In this document: piece after piece, positions 49,624 to 57,316 of the stretch | Layout of the letters: each line of letters starts with the position of its first letter | How positions within the stretch are numbered: position 1 is the stretch's first letter | From: Hydrogenophaga sp. | GTDB lineage: Bacteria; Pseudomonadota; Gammaproteobacteria; Burkholderiales; Burkholderiaceae_C | Direction: 5' to 3' | Assembly (NCBI GenBank): GCA_021154985.1 | Contig: JAJNQE010000052.1 | Span: 1-58,025 of the forward strand | Length of the DNA stretch: 58,025 nucleotides | Notes under the pieces: model-generated | Told to the model about the DNA's origin: nothing | The model's database searches: none | What the model saw: the letters and a program-made list of their open reading frames with translations, nothing else | Position numbers and translations under genes: made by a program

Positions 49624-49639
49624 CTGTCAGATCTGACAG
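49624..49639. promoter_or_regulatory. Perfect 16-bp palindrome upstream of the Rhs gene
   Basis: CTGTCAGATCTGACAG is a perfect palindrome about 100 bases upstream of the Rhs start, in the 235-base gap before the maleylacetate reductase gene. It looks like a dimeric regulator site. The remainder of the gap holds a GTCGTCGTC run near 49684 and no gene. Confidence 0.4.
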
Positions 49640-49757
49640 GTGAGCGCTCCATTCAGCGCGTTAGAGTTGCGGGTTTTTCGTGTCGTCGTCGTGTCGCTCG
49701 TCCCACTGCGGCGATAGGAGGATTCAACGAGCACTCCGATTACCCAATCGTGGACCG

Positions 49758-50852
49758 TCAACTTTTGCTGATTGACGCCCTCTCCGCAGGATTTGAACCG
49801 GGCCGTCGTCCCTCAAACGCATCCTGCAGCAACCGCCGGATGGCTCTCGCCTCCAGCGCCCGCGGGTTGGGGTATTGGTTGCTCATCGCGATCTCGCAGG
49901 CCCGGTCCAGGTCGGTCTCCTTCATGCCGATGTCTTTCAGCGCCACCGGTGCGCCGTTGTCGCGAGCCAGATCAAACACCGCTTGCGCCGCGCTGTTGCC
50001 ACCGAGCGCCGTGGCGATGCGCGCCATGGCCTCGGGCACGGCCGCGGCGTTGTAGGCCAGGGCGTGTGGCAGCACGATGGTGTGGGTTTCGGCGTGGGGC
50101 AGGTTGAAGCTGCCGCCCAGGGTGTGGCAGAGCTTGTGGTGCAGCGCCATGCCCACCGCGCCGAGCACGGTGCCGCAGAGCCAGGCGCCGTAGAGCGCGT
50201 CGGAGCGCGCGTTCAGGTCACCGGGGTTCGCCTTGATCACAGGCAGCGCGCGGCCCAGCGCGGCAATGCCTTCTTGCGCAATGAGGCTGATGACCGGGTT
50301 GGCGTCCACCGCGTACAGGCCTTCGGCGGCGTGGGCAATGGCGTTGATGCCGCTGGTCACGCTCAGGCCCACGGGCAGGCCCAGGCTGAGTTCGGGGTCG
50401 TAGATCACGGTGCGCGGCAACACGCGGATGTCTTTGCCGGTTTTCTTCAGGCCGGCCTCGGTGATGCCGTAGATCGGCGTCATCTCCGAACCCGCGTAGG
50501 TGGTGGGAATGGCCAGGATGGGCAGGCCCGAGTCGAGCGCGATGGCTTTGCCCAGGCCGGTGGTGGAGCCGCCGCCGATGGCCACGGCGCAGTCGGCACC
50601 GAGCTGGCGCGCTACCTCGCGGGCTTCGCGCGCGGTCTCGATGGGTACGTGCATCACGGCGCGGTCGAAGATGCCCGCAGCGCGCTCGCCGAGCAGTGCC
50701 ACCACGCGCTCGGCCATGCCGCGCTGCTCCGGCGTGCACAGCACCAATGCGCGGTGTGCGCCCATGGCTTCGATTTCGCGCGGCAGCTCGGCCAGCGAGC
50801 CGGCGCCAAACACCACGCGCGAGGGCAGGCTCTGGTAGGTGAAGCGTTTCAT
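49758..50852 (-). CDS. Maleylacetate reductase
   Basis: The 364-residue protein belongs to the iron-type alcohol dehydrogenase family, with NAD-binding DCAVAIGGGSTTGLGKAIAL and the maleylacetate-reductase wording PTTYAGSEMTPIYGITEAGL, KTGKDIRVLPRTVIYDPELS and MALHHKLCHTLGGSFNLPHA. It reduces maleylacetate to 3-oxoadipate, the step after hydroxyquinol cleavage. The start overlaps the end of the upstream dehydrogenase-like gene (ATGA). The C-terminus carries about 13 residues (GSNPAERASISKS) beyond the usual R-R-P end, next to the accessory block, so the original stop may have been lost. Confidence 0.9.
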   Translation of the reverse strand: MKRFTYQSLPSRVVFGAGSLAELPREIEAMGAHRALVLCTPEQRGMAERVVALLGERAAGIFDRAVMHVPIETAREAREVARQLGADCAVAIGGGSTTGLGKAIALDSGLPILAIPTTYAGSEMTPIYGITEAGLKKTGKDIRVLPRTVIYDPELSLGLPVGLSVTSGINAIAHAAEGLYAVDANPVISLIAQEGIAALGRALPVIKANPGDLNARSDALYGAWLCGTVLGAVGMALHHKLCHTLGGSFNLPHAETHTIVLPHALAYNAAAVPEAMARIATALGGNSAAQAVFDLARDNGAPVALKDIGMKETDLDRACEIAMSNQYPNPRALEARAIRRLLQDAFEGRRPGSNPAERASISKS

Positions 50853-51718
50853 GTGGGGAGCCCCGCGCTGCGTTCCACGGCCTTGATGATGGCGGCGTAG
50901 TCGGCCTGCGCGTCGCCGTGCGCGCGCGCGGCGTCCATCAGCTGGCGGGTCAATGCGGTCTGCGGCAGCGGTACCTGGTGGCTGCTCGCAGCGCCGAGGA
51001 TGAGGTCGAGGTCCTTGATCATCTGGTTCACGGTGAAGGTGGCGGAAAAATCGCGCTCCGACAGTTGCGCCGACTTGGCCTTGACGATGGGTGAGGCCAC
51101 GGCACTCGCACCCATCACACGCCACATGTCGTGCCACTCGAGCCCACCTTTGCGGCCCAGCGTGAGCGCCTCGCCCAGCATGGCGCTGGTCTGCGCGATC
51201 ATGAGGTTGATCACCAGCTTCATCAGGCGCGCCTGCTCGGCATCGCCCAGGTAAAACTGGTTCGGTCCCCAGCGCTGCAGCAGCGGCAGCACGCGGTCGT
51301 ATGTGGCGCGTGGGCCCGAGGCCAGCACGGTGAGTTGCGCGGCCTCTGCCATCTTGTTGTTTCCCGATACCGTGGTGCGAACGTGCTCGATGCCCGCGTC
51401 CGCGCAGAGCTGGGCGGCTTGCGCAGAAGCGCCGAGCGAGACGGTGCTGGTGTCGACCCAGAAGGTGCCCGGCTTGGCGTGGGCGGCCACTTGTTCGGCC
51501 ACCTTGAGCAGAGCCGCATCGTGCGGCAGCGACGAGAACACGCCGTCGGCCCGCTGCAATGCCTGCGCGGTGTCGGGCGCGACAATAAGCCCCTGTTCGG
51601 CGGCGAGGGCACAGCGCGCCGCATCAAAGTCGCTCACGCTGATGGTTGCGCCGCTGTGGCGCAGGTGCAGGGCCATGGGCAGGCCCATCTTGCCCACGCC
51701 GATGCAGTGCAGTTGCAT
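50849..51718 (-). CDS. Beta-hydroxyacid dehydrogenase-family NAD(P) oxidoreductase
   Basis: The 289-residue protein has the Rossmann motif IGVGKMGLPMALHLRHSG and the family motifs D-T-S-T-V (FWVDTSTVSLGA) and the catalytic Lys in ARLMKLVINLMIAQTSAMLG, as in 3-hydroxyisobutyrate and tartronate-semialdehyde dehydrogenases. The substrate is unknown; the usual S-G-G-x-x-G segment is altered to VSGNNKMAEAAQ. It is translationally coupled to maleylacetate reductase, so it may act on a branch of the hydroxyquinol pathway, for instance a ketoacid from another starting compound. Confidence 0.85.
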   Translation of the reverse strand: MQLHCIGVGKMGLPMALHLRHSGATISVSDFDAARCALAAEQGLIVAPDTAQALQRADGVFSSLPHDAALLKVAEQVAAHAKPGTFWVDTSTVSLGASAQAAQLCADAGIEHVRTTVSGNNKMAEAAQLTVLASGPRATYDRVLPLLQRWGPNQFYLGDAEQARLMKLVINLMIAQTSAMLGEALTLGRKGGLEWHDMWRVMGASAVASPIVKAKSAQLSERDFSATFTVNQMIKDLDLILGAASSHQVPLPQTALTRQLMDAARAHGDAQADYAAIIKAVERSAGLPT

Positions 51719-51812
51719 GTGTTGCCTCCTGAGTGCGGGGGCGTGCGACGGTGCACACCCCAGCGTTTCAGGCAGTGTCGCGGGCTGGCCGCAACACATC
51801 AACCAGCGCTGC

Positions 51813-51833
51813 GCAAATGAGTTTTGCGCGCGC
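51813..51833. promoter_or_regulatory. Shared operator upstream of the maleylacetate reductase operon
   Basis: GCAAATGA-G-TTTT-G-CGCGCGC here differs at only two positions (C for G twice) from 41502-41522 in front of the hydroxyquinol dioxygenase. It lies 94 bases before the first gene of its operon, against 86 at the other site, in the same orientation. The surrounding bases form the palindrome GCGCAAA-TGAG-TTTTGCGC. A single regulator for both operons is the simplest reading. Confidence 0.65.
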
Positions 51834-51848
51834 CGGAAAAGGCGCTCT

Positions 51849-53051
51849 TCAGACCCGTTCGATCACCAGCGCAATGCCCTGTCCCACCCCGATGCACATG
51901 GTGCACAGCGCGTAGCGCCCACCCGTGGCGTGCAGGCGGTTCACGGCGGTGGTGGCCAGGCGCGCGCCGCTGGCACCCAGCGGGTGGCCCAGCGCAATGG
52001 CGCCGCCCCAGGCGTTCACGCGCTCGTCGTCGTCCGGCAGGCCGAGCATGCGCAGCACGGCCAGGCCTTGGGCGGCAAAGGCTTCGTTGAGCTCGATCAC
52101 ATCCATCTGCGCCAGCGACAGCCCGGTGAGCGCCAGCACCTTCTGCGTGGCCGGCGCGGGGCCAATGCCCATGATGCGCGGGGCCACGCCCACCGTGGCC
52201 ATGCCGACCACGCGGGCGCGCGGCGTGAGGCCGTTCTTCTTGGCGCTGGCTTCGTCTGCCAGCAGCAGGGCGCAGGCGCCGTCGTTCACGCCGCTGGCGT
52301 TGCCGGCGGTCACGCTGCCATCGGGCCGCACCACGCCCTTGAGCTTGGCGAGGGACTCCATGGTGGTGGCGCGCGGGTGTTCGTCGTGCTCCACCACGAT
52401 CGCGTCGCCCTTCTTCTGCGGGATCGTCACCGCCACGATCTCGCGCGCCAGGTGGCCGGCCTTCTGCGCGGCCACGGCCTTGTTCTGGCTGGCGAGGGCC
52501 ATGCGGTCCTGTGCCTCGCGCTCGATCTTGAATTCCACCGCCACGTTCTCGGCGGTCTCGGGCATGGAGTCCACGCCGTACTTCTCCTTCATCAACTTGT
52601 TGACGAAGCGCCAGCCGATGGTGGTGTCATACACCGCGTTGTTGCGGCCGAACGCGGTCTCCGCCTTGGGCATCACAAAGGGCGCGCGGCTCATGCTTTC
52701 CACGCCACCGGCGATCATGAGACCGGCCTCGCCCGCGCGGATGGCGCGCGCTGCGGTGCCCACAGCATCGAGGCCCGAACCACACAGGCGGTTGATGGTG
52801 GCGCCCGGCACCTCCATCGGCAGGCCCGCGAGCAGGCTGGCCATGTGGGCCACGTTGCGGTTGTCTTCGCCGGCCTGGTTGGCGCAACCAAAGATCACGT
52901 CGGTGATGCTGGCCCAGTCCACGCCCGGGTTGCGCTGCATGAGCGCGCGCAGCGGGATGGCGCCAAGGTCGTCGGTGCGCACGCTGGAGAGCGCGCCACC
53001 GTAGCGGCCGATGGGGGTGCGGATGGCGTCGCAGATGAAGGCTTGGGTCAT
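51849..53051 (-). CDS. pcaF: 3-oxoadipyl-CoA thiolase
   Basis: The 400-residue thiolase has its nucleophile Cys90 (INRLCGSGLDAV), the His of GGAIALGHPLGASGAR and the Cys of CTMCIGVGQGIALVIERV. The length and text match PcaF, which cleaves 3-oxoadipyl-CoA to succinyl-CoA and acetyl-CoA. It follows pcaJ after 22 bases, giving the operon order pcaI-pcaJ-pcaF. Confidence 0.93.
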   Translation of the reverse strand: MTQAFICDAIRTPIGRYGGALSSVRTDDLGAIPLRALMQRNPGVDWASITDVIFGCANQAGEDNRNVAHMASLLAGLPMEVPGATINRLCGSGLDAVGTAARAIRAGEAGLMIAGGVESMSRAPFVMPKAETAFGRNNAVYDTTIGWRFVNKLMKEKYGVDSMPETAENVAVEFKIEREAQDRMALASQNKAVAAQKAGHLAREIVAVTIPQKKGDAIVVEHDEHPRATTMESLAKLKGVVRPDGSVTAGNASGVNDGACALLLADEASAKKNGLTPRARVVGMATVGVAPRIMGIGPAPATQKVLALTGLSLAQMDVIELNEAFAAQGLAVLRMLGLPDDDERVNAWGGAIALGHPLGASGARLATTAVNRLHATGGRYALCTMCIGVGQGIALVIERV

Positions 53052-53073
53052 GAAAGTCTCCGGTGTTGTGGGG

Positions 53074-53715
53074 TCAGGCGGCGATGGGCAGGCCCACCAG
53101 GCGTTCGAGTTCGGCGTGCTCCAGGCCATCGACCTTGTCGATGAGCTGCAGGCCCTGCGGCGTGCAGGCGAGTGTGGCGAGATCGCTGTAAATGCGTTTC
53201 ACGCAGGCGACACCGGTGAGCGGGTAGGTGCAGGCTTGCACCACCTTGCTGCGGCCCTGTTTGTCGAGCAGATCCATCATCACCCAGGTCTGCTTGGCGC
53301 CCACGGCCAGGTCCATCGCACCGCCCACGGCGGGAATGGCGCCGGGCTCGCCGGTGCTCCAGTTCGCCAGATCACCGGTGGCCGAGACCTGGAACGCGCC
53401 GAGCACACAAATGTCCAGGTGGCCGCCGCGCATCATGCCGAAGCTGTCGGCGTGGTGAAAGTAAGAGCCACCGGGGAGGAGCGTCACCGGCTGTTTGCCG
53501 GCGTTGATGAGGTCGTAGTCTTCAGCGCCTGCGGCCGGTGCCGGGCCCATGCCCAGGATGCCGTTTTCGCTGTGCAACACCACCTCGATACCCGGCGCCA
53601 AATGGTTGGCCACCTGCGTGGGCATGCCGATGCCCAGGTTCACATAGGCGCCGTCGTGGATGTCGCGTGCCACGCGTTGCGCGAGCTCGGCCTTGCTGCG
53701 TTTCTGGTAGGTCAT
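53074..53715 (-). CDS. pcaJ: 3-oxoadipate CoA-transferase subunit B
   Basis: The 213-residue class I CoA-transferase subunit holds the catalytic Glu in VVLHSENGILGMGP and the glycine-rich V-N-L-G-I-G-M-P-T motif. With PcaI it moves CoA from succinyl-CoA to 3-oxoadipate. The start overlaps the pcaI stop by four bases. A 3-oxoacid CoA-transferase specificity is possible, but the pcaF and maleylacetate reductase neighbours favour 3-oxoadipate. Confidence 0.9.
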   Translation of the reverse strand: MTYQKRSKAELAQRVARDIHDGAYVNLGIGMPTQVANHLAPGIEVVLHSENGILGMGPAPAAGAEDYDLINAGKQPVTLLPGGSYFHHADSFGMMRGGHLDICVLGAFQVSATGDLANWSTGEPGAIPAVGGAMDLAVGAKQTWVMMDLLDKQGRSKVVQACTYPLTGVACVKRIYSDLATLACTPQGLQLIDKVDGLEHAELERLVGLPIAA

Positions 53716-54413
53716 ACAGCCCCTTTGAAGCCGCCGGCCTGCGTGGCCACGCGGTCGATGCGGACGATTTTTCCAACAAAGATGCCGGGCGTGACGACGG
53801 TCTCGGGGTCAAGCTCACCGAGGTCAACAAGCTCGTGCACGGTGGCTACTGTGTGGCGCGCGGCCATGGCCATCACCGGGCCAAAGTTGCGCGCGGCCTT
53901 GCGGTAGGTGAGGTTGCCCCAGCGGTCGCCGCGCTCGGCCTTAATGAGCGCCACGTCGCCCGCCAGCGGCGACTCGAACACGTAGTGCCGGCCGTTGATC
54001 TCGCGCGTTTCCTTGCCCTCGGCCAGCGCCGTGCCGTAACCGGTGGGCGTGAAGAAGCCGCCGATGCCGGCGCCGGCAGCGCGCAGCCGCTCGGCCAGGT
54101 TGCCCTGGGGCACGAGCTCCAGCTCGATCTTGCCGGCGCGGTAGAGGCCGTCGAACACATGGCTGTCGGCCTGGCGCGGAAAGCTGCAGATGATCTTGCG
54201 CACCCGCCCGGCGGCCAGCAGCGCAGCCAGCCCGGTGTCGCCGTTGCCGGCGTTGTTGTTGACCACGGTGAGCTCGCGCGCGCCGTGTTCGATCAGGCCG
54301 TCGATCAGTTCGGCGGGAATGCCCGAGGTGCCGAAGCCGCCGATGAGCACGGTGTGCCCGTCCCGCACCACCGAGAGTGCGTCGGCGATCGACGGGGATA
54401 TCTTGTTGATCAC
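53712..54413 (-). CDS. pcaI: 3-oxoadipate CoA-transferase subunit A
   Basis: The 233-residue subunit is close to PcaI throughout: MINKISPSIADALSVV, VLIGGFGTSGIPAELIDGL, VVNNNAGNGDTGLAALLAAG, VPQGNLAERLRAAGAGIGGF, GDRWGNLTYRKAARNFGPVM. GTG 54413 is used; AGGA lies 7 bases upstream, and the product begins V/M-I-N-K as in known PcaI. It heads the pcaIJF operon and is divergent from the IclR regulator across an operator with three repeats. Confidence 0.93.
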   Translation of the reverse strand: MINKISPSIADALSVVRDGHTVLIGGFGTSGIPAELIDGLIEHGARELTVVNNNAGNGDTGLAALLAAGRVRKIICSFPRQADSHVFDGLYRAGKIELELVPQGNLAERLRAAGAGIGGFFTPTGYGTALAEGKETREINGRHYVFESPLAGDVALIKAERGDRWGNLTYRKAARNFGPVMAMAARHTVATVHELVDLGELDPETVVTPGIFVGKIVRIDRVATQAGGFKGAV

Positions 54414-54452
54414 GTTGTTTCCTGTTGGGCTGTCTTGCGCCAGCGTGAAATT

Positions 54453-54481
54453 TTGTTCGCATAAAGAACAAATGTTCGCAG
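54453..54481. promoter_or_regulatory. Three-repeat operator between pcaI and the IclR gene
   Basis: TTGTTCGCA (54453-54461), its inverted partner GAACAA (54466-54471), and a direct copy ATGTTCGCA (54472-54480) give one palindrome plus one direct repeat. This is the arrangement of PcaU/PobR-type IclR operators, which carry three 10-bp motifs. The site is 40 bases from the pcaI start and 36 from the regulator start, so one regulator can control both directions. Confidence 0.7.
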
Positions 54482-54516
54482 ATTGAATTATAAACAGGCA
54501 TCTGCCCAAACGACCC

Positions 54517-55311
54517 ATGCCCTCCACCACCACCCCACCCCGCCCTGGCGACAGCTACGTGCAATCGTTCGCGCGCGGGCTCGAAGTCATCCGCAGTTTC
54601 AGCGCCCAGGCGCCGCGCCAGACGTTGAGCGAGATGGCTGCGCGCAGCGGCCTCACGCGCGCCGGTGCGCGCCGCATCCTGCTCACGCTGCAGGCGCTGG
54701 GCTACGTGGAAACGGATGGCCGCGCCTTCAGCCTCACCGCACGCATCCTCGACCTGGGCTTTGCCTACCTCTCGTCCATGCCGATCTGGAACCTGGCCGA
54801 ACCGGTGGTCGAGGCGCTGGTGGAATCGGTGAAAGAGTCGAGCTCGGCCGCCGTGCTCGACGGCACCGACATCGTGTACGTGATGCGCGTGCCGACCCAC
54901 AAGATCATGAAAAACTCGCTGGGCATCGGCTCGCGCCTGCCGGCCCACTGCACCTCGCTGGGCCGCATGCTGCTGGCGGGCCTGAGCGACGACGAGGTCC
55001 GCGCGCGTCTGGACGCCTCGGAACTCAAACCACTCACCCGCCACACCCTGACCGACCCGGCCACCGTGCTCACCCGCGTGCAGCAGGCGCGCAAACAAGG
55101 CTGGTGCCTGGTGGACCAGGAGCTGGAGGAAGGCTTGATTTCGCTGGCCGCGCCGCTGGTGGACGCGAGCGGCCGCACCGTGGCGGCGCTCAATCTGAGC
55201 GGCCAGGCCAATCGCACCAGCGCCAAGGTGATGCAGGACACCTTGCTACCCCCGCTGCTGGACGCGGCCCGCCAGATCTCCGCTCTGCTGGCGGTGAAAG
55301 GCAGCGCATGA
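54517..55311 (+). CDS. IclR-family regulator of the pca operon (PcaR/PcaU type)
   Basis: The 264-residue protein has an N-terminal winged helix (QSFARGLEVIRSFSAQAPRQ, TLSEMAARSGLTRAGARRIL, LTLQALGYVETDGRAFSLTA) and the IclR effector domain (GSRLPAHCTSLGRMLLAGLS, LVDQELEEGLISLAAPLVDA). The opening S-F-A-R-G-L-x-V-I-x-S-F is characteristic of PcaR/PcaU/PobR proteins. Those respond to 3-oxoadipate or protocatechuate. It is divergent from pcaIJF. Confidence 0.92.
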   Translation: MPSTTTPPRPGDSYVQSFARGLEVIRSFSAQAPRQTLSEMAARSGLTRAGARRILLTLQALGYVETDGRAFSLTARILDLGFAYLSSMPIWNLAEPVVEALVESVKESSSAAVLDGTDIVYVMRVPTHKIMKNSLGIGSRLPAHCTSLGRMLLAGLSDDEVRARLDASELKPLTRHTLTDPATVLTRVQQARKQGWCLVDQELEEGLISLAAPLVDASGRTVAALNLSGQANRTSAKVMQDTLLPPLLDAARQISALLAVKGSA

Positions 55312-55958
55312 ACCCGGCTTTGAACAACGTGGCACTGTGGGGCGAGGGCCTTCGCCTGCTGGTCGAGATCAGCGCCACAGCGGCGTTTGCGCTCTCGGGC
55401 GTGATGGCGGGCGCGCGCAAGAAGCTCGATGCGGTCGGTGTCTGTGTTGTCGGATTCCTGGCCGCGTTTGGTGGCGGCACGCTGCGCGACCTGCTGCTGG
55501 ACCAGCGCCCTTTTTTCTGGGTGCGCCATGTGGAGCTGCTGTGGGGCGTGTTCGCCCTGTGCGTGCTGGCCATGCTGTTCCTGCGCTCGCGCCACTTCGC
55601 CCTCACCGAGCGCGCCATGCAGTGGCCCGATGCGCTGGGCCTGGGCCTGTTTGCCGCCACCGGTGTGCACCAGGCGCTGCTGCTGGACATGCCCGCGCTG
55701 GTGGCTGTGCTCATGGGCCTGATCACCGGGGTGTGCGGCGGCGTGCTGCGCGATGTGGTGTGCAACGAAATCCCCACCGCCTTCCACGACCACAGGCCCT
55801 ACGCCGTGTGCGCGTTCGCCGGCAGCTGGGTTTATGTGGGCCTGTGGCAGCTGCAGGCACCGGGCTGGCTGGCGCTGCTGGCCTGCGTGGGTGTGACGGC
55901 CGGGCTGCGCGGCCTGGCCCTGTGGCGCAACTGGCAACTGCCCGCCTGGCGGCTCTGA
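55308..55958 (+). CDS. TRIC/UPF0126-family membrane protein
   Basis: The 216-residue protein has about seven helices in two repeats with the family signature G-x-G-G-G-x-x-R-D-x-x in AAFGGGTLRDLLLDQRPFFW and ITGVCGGVLRDVVCNEIPTA. Prokaryotic TRIC proteins are trimeric potassium-type cation channels. The start overlaps the IclR stop (ATGA), so the two are co-transcribed; a functional link to aromatic degradation is not evident. Confidence 0.88.
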   Translation: MNPALNNVALWGEGLRLLVEISATAAFALSGVMAGARKKLDAVGVCVVGFLAAFGGGTLRDLLLDQRPFFWVRHVELLWGVFALCVLAMLFLRSRHFALTERAMQWPDALGLGLFAATGVHQALLLDMPALVAVLMGLITGVCGGVLRDVVCNEIPTAFHDHRPYAVCAFAGSWVYVGLWQLQAPGWLALLACVGVTAGLRGLALWRNWQLPAWRL

Positions 55959-55984
55959 CCACCGCGCTGCGGGACAATCGCCCC

Positions 55985-56419
55985 ATGTTCAATCCCACCC
56001 AAGCCGATGTACGCCGCTTCTTCTGCGCGGTGCACGCCAAAACGCTGCAGCAGCAGCCGATGGAAGCCATCGAAACCCTGGCCAGCCAGTGGATCGCCGA
56101 GCACCCCGAGTACCACGCCGAGCTGAGCGATGTGGACGCGGCACTGGAGCGCATGGGTCAGCCGGGCACTGACCGCGACAACCCGTTCCTGCACCTGTCC
56201 ATGCACCTGTCGATCAGCGAGCAGTGCAGCATCGACCAGCCCCCCGGCATCCGCCAGGCGGTGGAGCTGCTCACCGCCAGACGCGACGACCTGCACAGCG
56301 CCCACCACGAGGTGATGGAATGCCTGGGCACCATGCTCTGGGAAAGCCAGCGCGCCGGAAGGCCGCCTGATGGTCAGGCTTACATCGACCAGGTGCGCCG
56401 ACGGGCGACCCAGGACTGA
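55985..56419 (+). CDS. DUF1841 family protein
   Basis: The 144-residue soluble helical protein begins MFNPTQADVRRFFCAVHAKT and contains NPFLHLSMHLSISEQCSIDQ and PPGIRQ, plus ECLGTMLWESQRAGRPPDGQ near the end. This is the DUF1841 pattern, common in betaproteobacteria and gammaproteobacteria. The conserved H-L-S-M-H motif hints at a metal site, but no function is known. It follows the TRIC gene by 26 bases and ends at a bidirectional terminator. Confidence 0.85.
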   Translation: MFNPTQADVRRFFCAVHAKTLQQQPMEAIETLASQWIAEHPEYHAELSDVDAALERMGQPGTDRDNPFLHLSMHLSISEQCSIDQPPGIRQAVELLTARRDDLHSAHHEVMECLGTMLWESQRAGRPPDGQAYIDQVRRRATQD

Positions 56420-56422
56420 AAC

Positions 56423-56451
56423 AAAAAAGCCGCTCGGTGAGCGGCTTTTTT
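56423..56451. terminator. Bidirectional terminator (DUF1841 / cytochrome c4)
   Basis: AAAAAAGCCGCT and AGCGGCTTTTTT pair completely around CGGTG, giving a T-run on each strand between convergent genes. Confidence 0.95.
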
Positions 56452-56467
56452 GCGGGGCAGTCGGCGC

Positions 56468-57136
56468 TTACTTGAAGCGGGGCTGCGCCACCACCTTCAT
56501 TTCGCCTTCCAGCGAGCCCAGGTACTTGGCGATCTCGCGCATTTCGGCGGTGGAATACTGCTTGGCGATGCCGGCCATGATGCCGTTGGAACGGCCCACC
56601 ACCGCGTTGCCTTCGACCGTGTAGGCCTTGAGCGCGAAGAAGAGGTAGTCGGCGTGCTGGCCGGCCAGCTTGGGGTAGCTCGGGTCGATCGGCTTGCTGA
56701 AGTTGGCGCCGTGGCAGGAAGCGCAGGCACCCTTTTCGATCAGCGCAGCAGCGGTGGTGCTGGCGGTGCGGGGCGTATCGGGCGCCGCCTTGTCGGCGTG
56801 CGAGGCGTAGTACGCGGCCAGATCGGCCATGTCCTGCTCGCTCAGCGAACCGGCAATGCCGCGCATGGTGGGGTGCTTGCGGTCGCCCTTTTTGTAGGCA
56901 TTGAGGGCCGACACGATGTACGCACCCGACTGGCCCGAGATCATGGGCACCTTGTGGATTTCAGGAAAGCTGTTCTGGTAGCCCGGGATGCCGTGGCAGC
57001 CGATGCACATCTCGGCCTTTTTCTGACCAGCCGCCACATCACCGGTGACACCCTGGGCGTGAACCGAAAAAGCGGCTGCTGAAAGCGTCGCAGCGGCGAC
57101 AAGGGTGCGGGTGATCGTGGACAACAGTGAGGTCAT
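56468..57136 (-). CDS. Di-heme cytochrome c4-like protein
   Basis: The 222-residue exported protein (signal TLVAAATLSAAAFSVHAQ) has two c-type heme sites, CIGCHG (near residue 44) and CASCHG (near 138), each followed by a Met ligand region (HPTMRGIAGSLSEQDMADLA and GIMAGIAKQYSTAEMREIAK). Such cytochromes c4 carry electrons from the bc1 complex to terminal oxidases, so it is a good partner for the aa3 oxidase in this window. On the minus strand TATAAT lies at 57187-57182 as a possible -10. Confidence 0.9.
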   Translation of the reverse strand: MTSLLSTITRTLVAAATLSAAAFSVHAQGVTGDVAAGQKKAEMCIGCHGIPGYQNSFPEIHKVPMISGQSGAYIVSALNAYKKGDRKHPTMRGIAGSLSEQDMADLAAYYASHADKAAPDTPRTASTTAAALIEKGACASCHGANFSKPIDPSYPKLAGQHADYLFFALKAYTVEGNAVVGRSNGIMAGIAKQYSTAEMREIAKYLGSLEGEMKVVAQPRFK

Positions 57137-57316
57137 TTTGCAAGCACAATGAATGAGTCAGCGGGGGAAAATCAACCGCTGATTATATAGACCGGTCGAG
57201 GCGCCCCACCCCTCAAAACCCCCGGCGGTCCGGGCCTTGTCAGGCTGCTGCCAGCAGCCCGGGGGCCGATTGCCCAGGATTCCGCCACCCGTTCAACATT
57301 TCCAGCAGACCCACCC
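57137..57316. other. Divergent intergenic region (cytochrome c4 / MoxR)
   Basis: No gene is visible in these 180 bases. They contain the AT-rich GATTATATAG patch (57181-57190) and a GGCTGC-TGCCA-GCAGCC foldback near 57243-57259, just before the MoxR gene. Promoters for both directions are presumed here. Confidence 0.4.

Noticed and set aside
49770..49810. tRNA-like T-arm (minus strand CCCGGTTCAAATCC) as an island attachment site
   Set aside because: No matching T-stem, acceptor stem or CCA is present, no integrase is nearby, and the bases are coding for the reductase C-terminus.
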